From Methanobacteriota archaeon (GTDB lineage Archaea; Thermoplasmatota; Poseidoniia; Poseidoniales; Poseidoniaceae), in NCBI GenBank assembly GCA_018662715.1, contig JABJFP010000276.1, positions 1 through 7,532 on the forward strand: 7,532 nucleotides of DNA. The letters are read 5' to 3'. The translations under genes were made by a program, and so were the position numbers. The notes beneath the pieces are model-generated. The model was not told the origin of the DNA. It made no database searches and was given only the letters and a program-made list of their open reading frames with translations. Of the stretch, positions 5,786 through 7,532 are shown piece by piece. The stretch's first letter is position 1, and each line of letters opens with the position of its first letter.

Positions 5786-7532
5786 AATTTGCCCTCATAC
5801 TGGATTTTCTGCTGCACAGCAGAAACAGTGGCCTTTGTTGCATTCACACCAACTGGGAACACTGGAACTTGGAGACATCAATTCCATTGGCCAAGACTAC
5901 TTGAAAGGGCTATCTAATGAGATAAAGGCCTCCATAAGCACCTCTCGGATGAGTCAACAAGAGACAAAGGCCAGGGACCGAATCTATCAACATCTGAAGC
6001 GGAATATTGAGAGAAAACTCAACGGAAGTCAACTTCATGCCTTTGGATCAACCCAGTCACGTACGTCATTAGGTGTCGGAGATTTGGACTTATGCTTGGT
6101 CGTTGATGCTCCGTCACCTCGTAAAATATTGAATAAAGTTCGAAACATCTTGAGCAGTTTAGAAATGACTGAAATCGAAGTGATTGGTCGAGCGAAAGTG
6201 CCGATCATTAAATTCAAAGACCCAGAAACTGGACTTCCTATTGATATCTCTGTCAACAATGAACTTGCATTGTACAATACTGAACTTATTCGTGCTTATG
6301 CCGACACACATCCCATGGTGAGGAACGGTGTGCTTTCCATAAAGTACTGGGCATCCTCAAGAGCGATTAATCAAGCATTCATGGGCACACTATCATCGTA
6401 TGCGTGGACTCTTCTTGCCATTGGAAGCATGCAGACTGACCCGCATATTAAACTCCCAAATCTGCAGAACGATGCTATTCCAAATATCCTCAAGCTCGAT
6501 GATGATTACAACGTAGGGTTTCACTCTGAACCTCCATCGCCTTGGGAGCCAACCTTGGACCATGCATCCTGCTTTGTTTCGTTTATCAAGCGTATGGTAT
6601 TTGATTGGCCGTTTGAGCATGATGTTGTTTCAATCCGAAATGGAGGCACCATTCCCCGAATCGAAAAAAGTTGGGAAGAAGGGGAACCTGATGCATGGAC
6701 ATTGGTACCGGACCACCTTGACCGTAGGCTCGGAGAGCATAGCATGCCAATAGAGGACCCGTTTTCGCTTAATCATGACCTGAGCCGAGTGCTGAGGCCA
6801 TCGGGCTACCTAACCATCCGAGAAGAAGTGCTCAAGGCATGGGTCGGCATGCTCAATGGCGCCCCTTGGGCTGAACTCAGCAAAAAAGAAGCGACTACTG
6901 AGATTCAGCAATTTGACCTCTTTGAGGATTTACGAAACTTACCGATGGATAGGATTAACGCTCTCCATCAAGAAACCATTGACCAACTCACAAGGTCAGA
7001 GGAAGATGGAGTAAGGTTGAGTTCTCAACGCCGCTCCATAGGCCAAGCCATCCAATTTGCATTAGGAAAGCGGGATACGCCGCCCGAGGGGGCAATCGAA
7101 GATGATGAACTGGTATCTACGGAAATCAGCGAATCCAAATCCCAACTTGACGAACTGATTTTGAAGCGAGATGAACTGGTCAGTAAGATCGTCATCTCAT
7201 CTCCAAAAATTTCTGAAACACTTCGGCAAACATTTGGCCGGATTACAGAGCAGTTGGACGTTATGAACATTCCACTTCTTGAGCGGGAACAAGAATTGGC
7301 TTCACTCTTCTTTGAACTTCAAGAGATGTATCCGATTGGAAAAGAAGTTGACCGACTGAATAGGGAAATTCACTACATCAAGAAACCCCTACACGGCAAC
7401 ATAAAACACCTCAACAAATCTGAGAAGAAAGTCAAACGAAAGATTCGCTCAAACCGCAAGAATACAAAGTCCCTTCGACGAGAAAAAGGGCGGCTTGAGT
7501 CCTGGATACGGATTAAAAATGGAAGTAAGAAA
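5775..7532 (+). CDS. Cid1/TRF4-type non-canonical RNA nucleotidyltransferase with coiled-coil tail (3' end beyond window)
   Basis: An open frame of 586 residues with no stop in the window. It looks like a polymerase-beta-fold enzyme that adds nucleotides to RNA 3' ends. Residues 88-110 carry the signature HAFGSTQSRTSLGVGDLDLC: G91-S92 and catalytic D103 and D105. The third Asp is D157 (PIDISVNNELALYNT). N168-T169 and S208-Y209 (GTLSSYAW) match the Cid1 ribose/base-binding residues. K190 (IKYW) matches one triphosphate lysine, but the second lysine of Cid1 (KHWAK) is Ser194. The PAP-associated domain follows (about 260-340), with VVSIRNGG at 284-291 and IEDPF (326-330) then His334, the place of the UTP-selecting His in Cid1. 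Residues beyond about 360 are an extension absent from Cid1: a helical part to about 430, then coiled coil (450-580) ending in a Lys/Arg-rich stretch that could bind RNA. Such enzymes are best known from eukaryotes. Substrate and nucleotide preference (U or A) are inferred. Confidence 0.92.
   Translation, partial: MSREICPHTGFSAAQQKQWPLLHSHQLGTLELGDINSIGQDYLKGLSNEIKASISTSRMSQQETKARDRIYQHLKRNIERKLNGSQLHAFGSTQSRTSLGVGDLDLCLVVDAPSPRKILNKVRNILSSLEMTEIEVIGRAKVPIIKFKDPETGLPIDISVNNELALYNTELIRAYADTHPMVRNGVLSIKYWASSRAINQAFMGTLSSYAWTLLAIGSMQTDPHIKLPNLQNDAIPNILKLDDDYNVGFHSEPPSPWEPTLDHASCFVSFIKRMVFDWPFEHDVVSIRNGGTIPRIEKSWEEGEPDAWTLVPDHLDRRLGEHSMPIEDPFSLNHDLSRVLRPSGYLTIREEVLKAWVGMLNGAPWAELSKKEATTEIQQFDLFEDLRNLPMDRINALHQETIDQLTRSEEDGVRLSSQRRSIGQAIQFALGKRDTPPEGAIEDDELVSTEISESKSQLDELILKRDELVSKIVISSPKISETLRQTFGRITEQLDVMNIPLLEREQELASLFFELQEMYPIGKEVDRLNREIHYIKKPLHGNIKHLNKSEKKVKRKIRSNRKNTKSLRREKGRLESWIRIKNGSKK

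Noticed and set aside
6393..6745. Minus-strand frames opposite the nucleotidyltransferase
   Set aside because: The plus-strand frame carries the conserved catalytic and PAP-associated motifs throughout this stretch, and the antisense frames have no recognisable features.

Overview
The window is a gene-dense stretch of what is probably an archaeal chromosome. My best guess is a marine euryarchaeon of the Group II / Poseidoniota type, but this is inference from gene style and no marker gene is present. Supporting signs are: a large secreted-then-anchored protein of Ig-like repeats rich in N-glycosylation sequons with a cytoplasmic tail of zinc ribbons; a DtxR-type regulator; coiled-coil proteins of archaeal style; AT-rich TATA-like boxes 25-30 bases before start codons that lack a Shine-Dalgarno sequence; and good Shine-Dalgarno sequences at starts inside operons.

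Layout. Positions 1-5175 hold four genes in a row on the minus strand, read from right to left. They are: a single-pass surface protein with two cytoplasmic CxxC-CxxC zinc ribbons (5175-2635); a DtxR/MntR/IdeR-family metal-dependent repressor (2614-1952); a five-helix membrane protein of unknown function (1912-377); and the first 105 residues of a coiled-coil protein cut by the window edge (317 to beyond 1). The gaps are 20, 39 and 59 bases. A 91-base divergent intergenic region (5176-5266) follows, with a TATA-like box and inverted TTCAA/TTGAA repeats. On the plus strand there is a 172-residue coiled-coil protein (5267-5785). It overlaps by 11 bases a 586-residue (so far) open-ended gene (5775 to beyond 7532) that encodes a Cid1/TRF4-type non-canonical nucleotidyltransferase with a long basic coiled-coil C-terminal extension.

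The most striking content is the plus-strand pair. The second gene carries the whole signature of eukaryotic terminal uridylyl/adenylyl transferases: a GS motif, a DLD catalytic pair, a third Asp, the NT and SSY nucleotide-binding motifs, and an IEDPF loop followed by a His at the place that selects UTP in fission-yeast Cid1. It is translationally coupled to a coiled-coil partner. If the host is an archaeon, this points to an RNA-tailing system that I do not know to have been described there.

The minus-strand run may link an envelope sensor or anchor protein to metal-responsive transcription control, but only co-orientation and close spacing support that. No tRNA, rRNA, CRISPR array, insertion sequence or phage gene was seen. 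Every stretch longer than 100 bases is coding.
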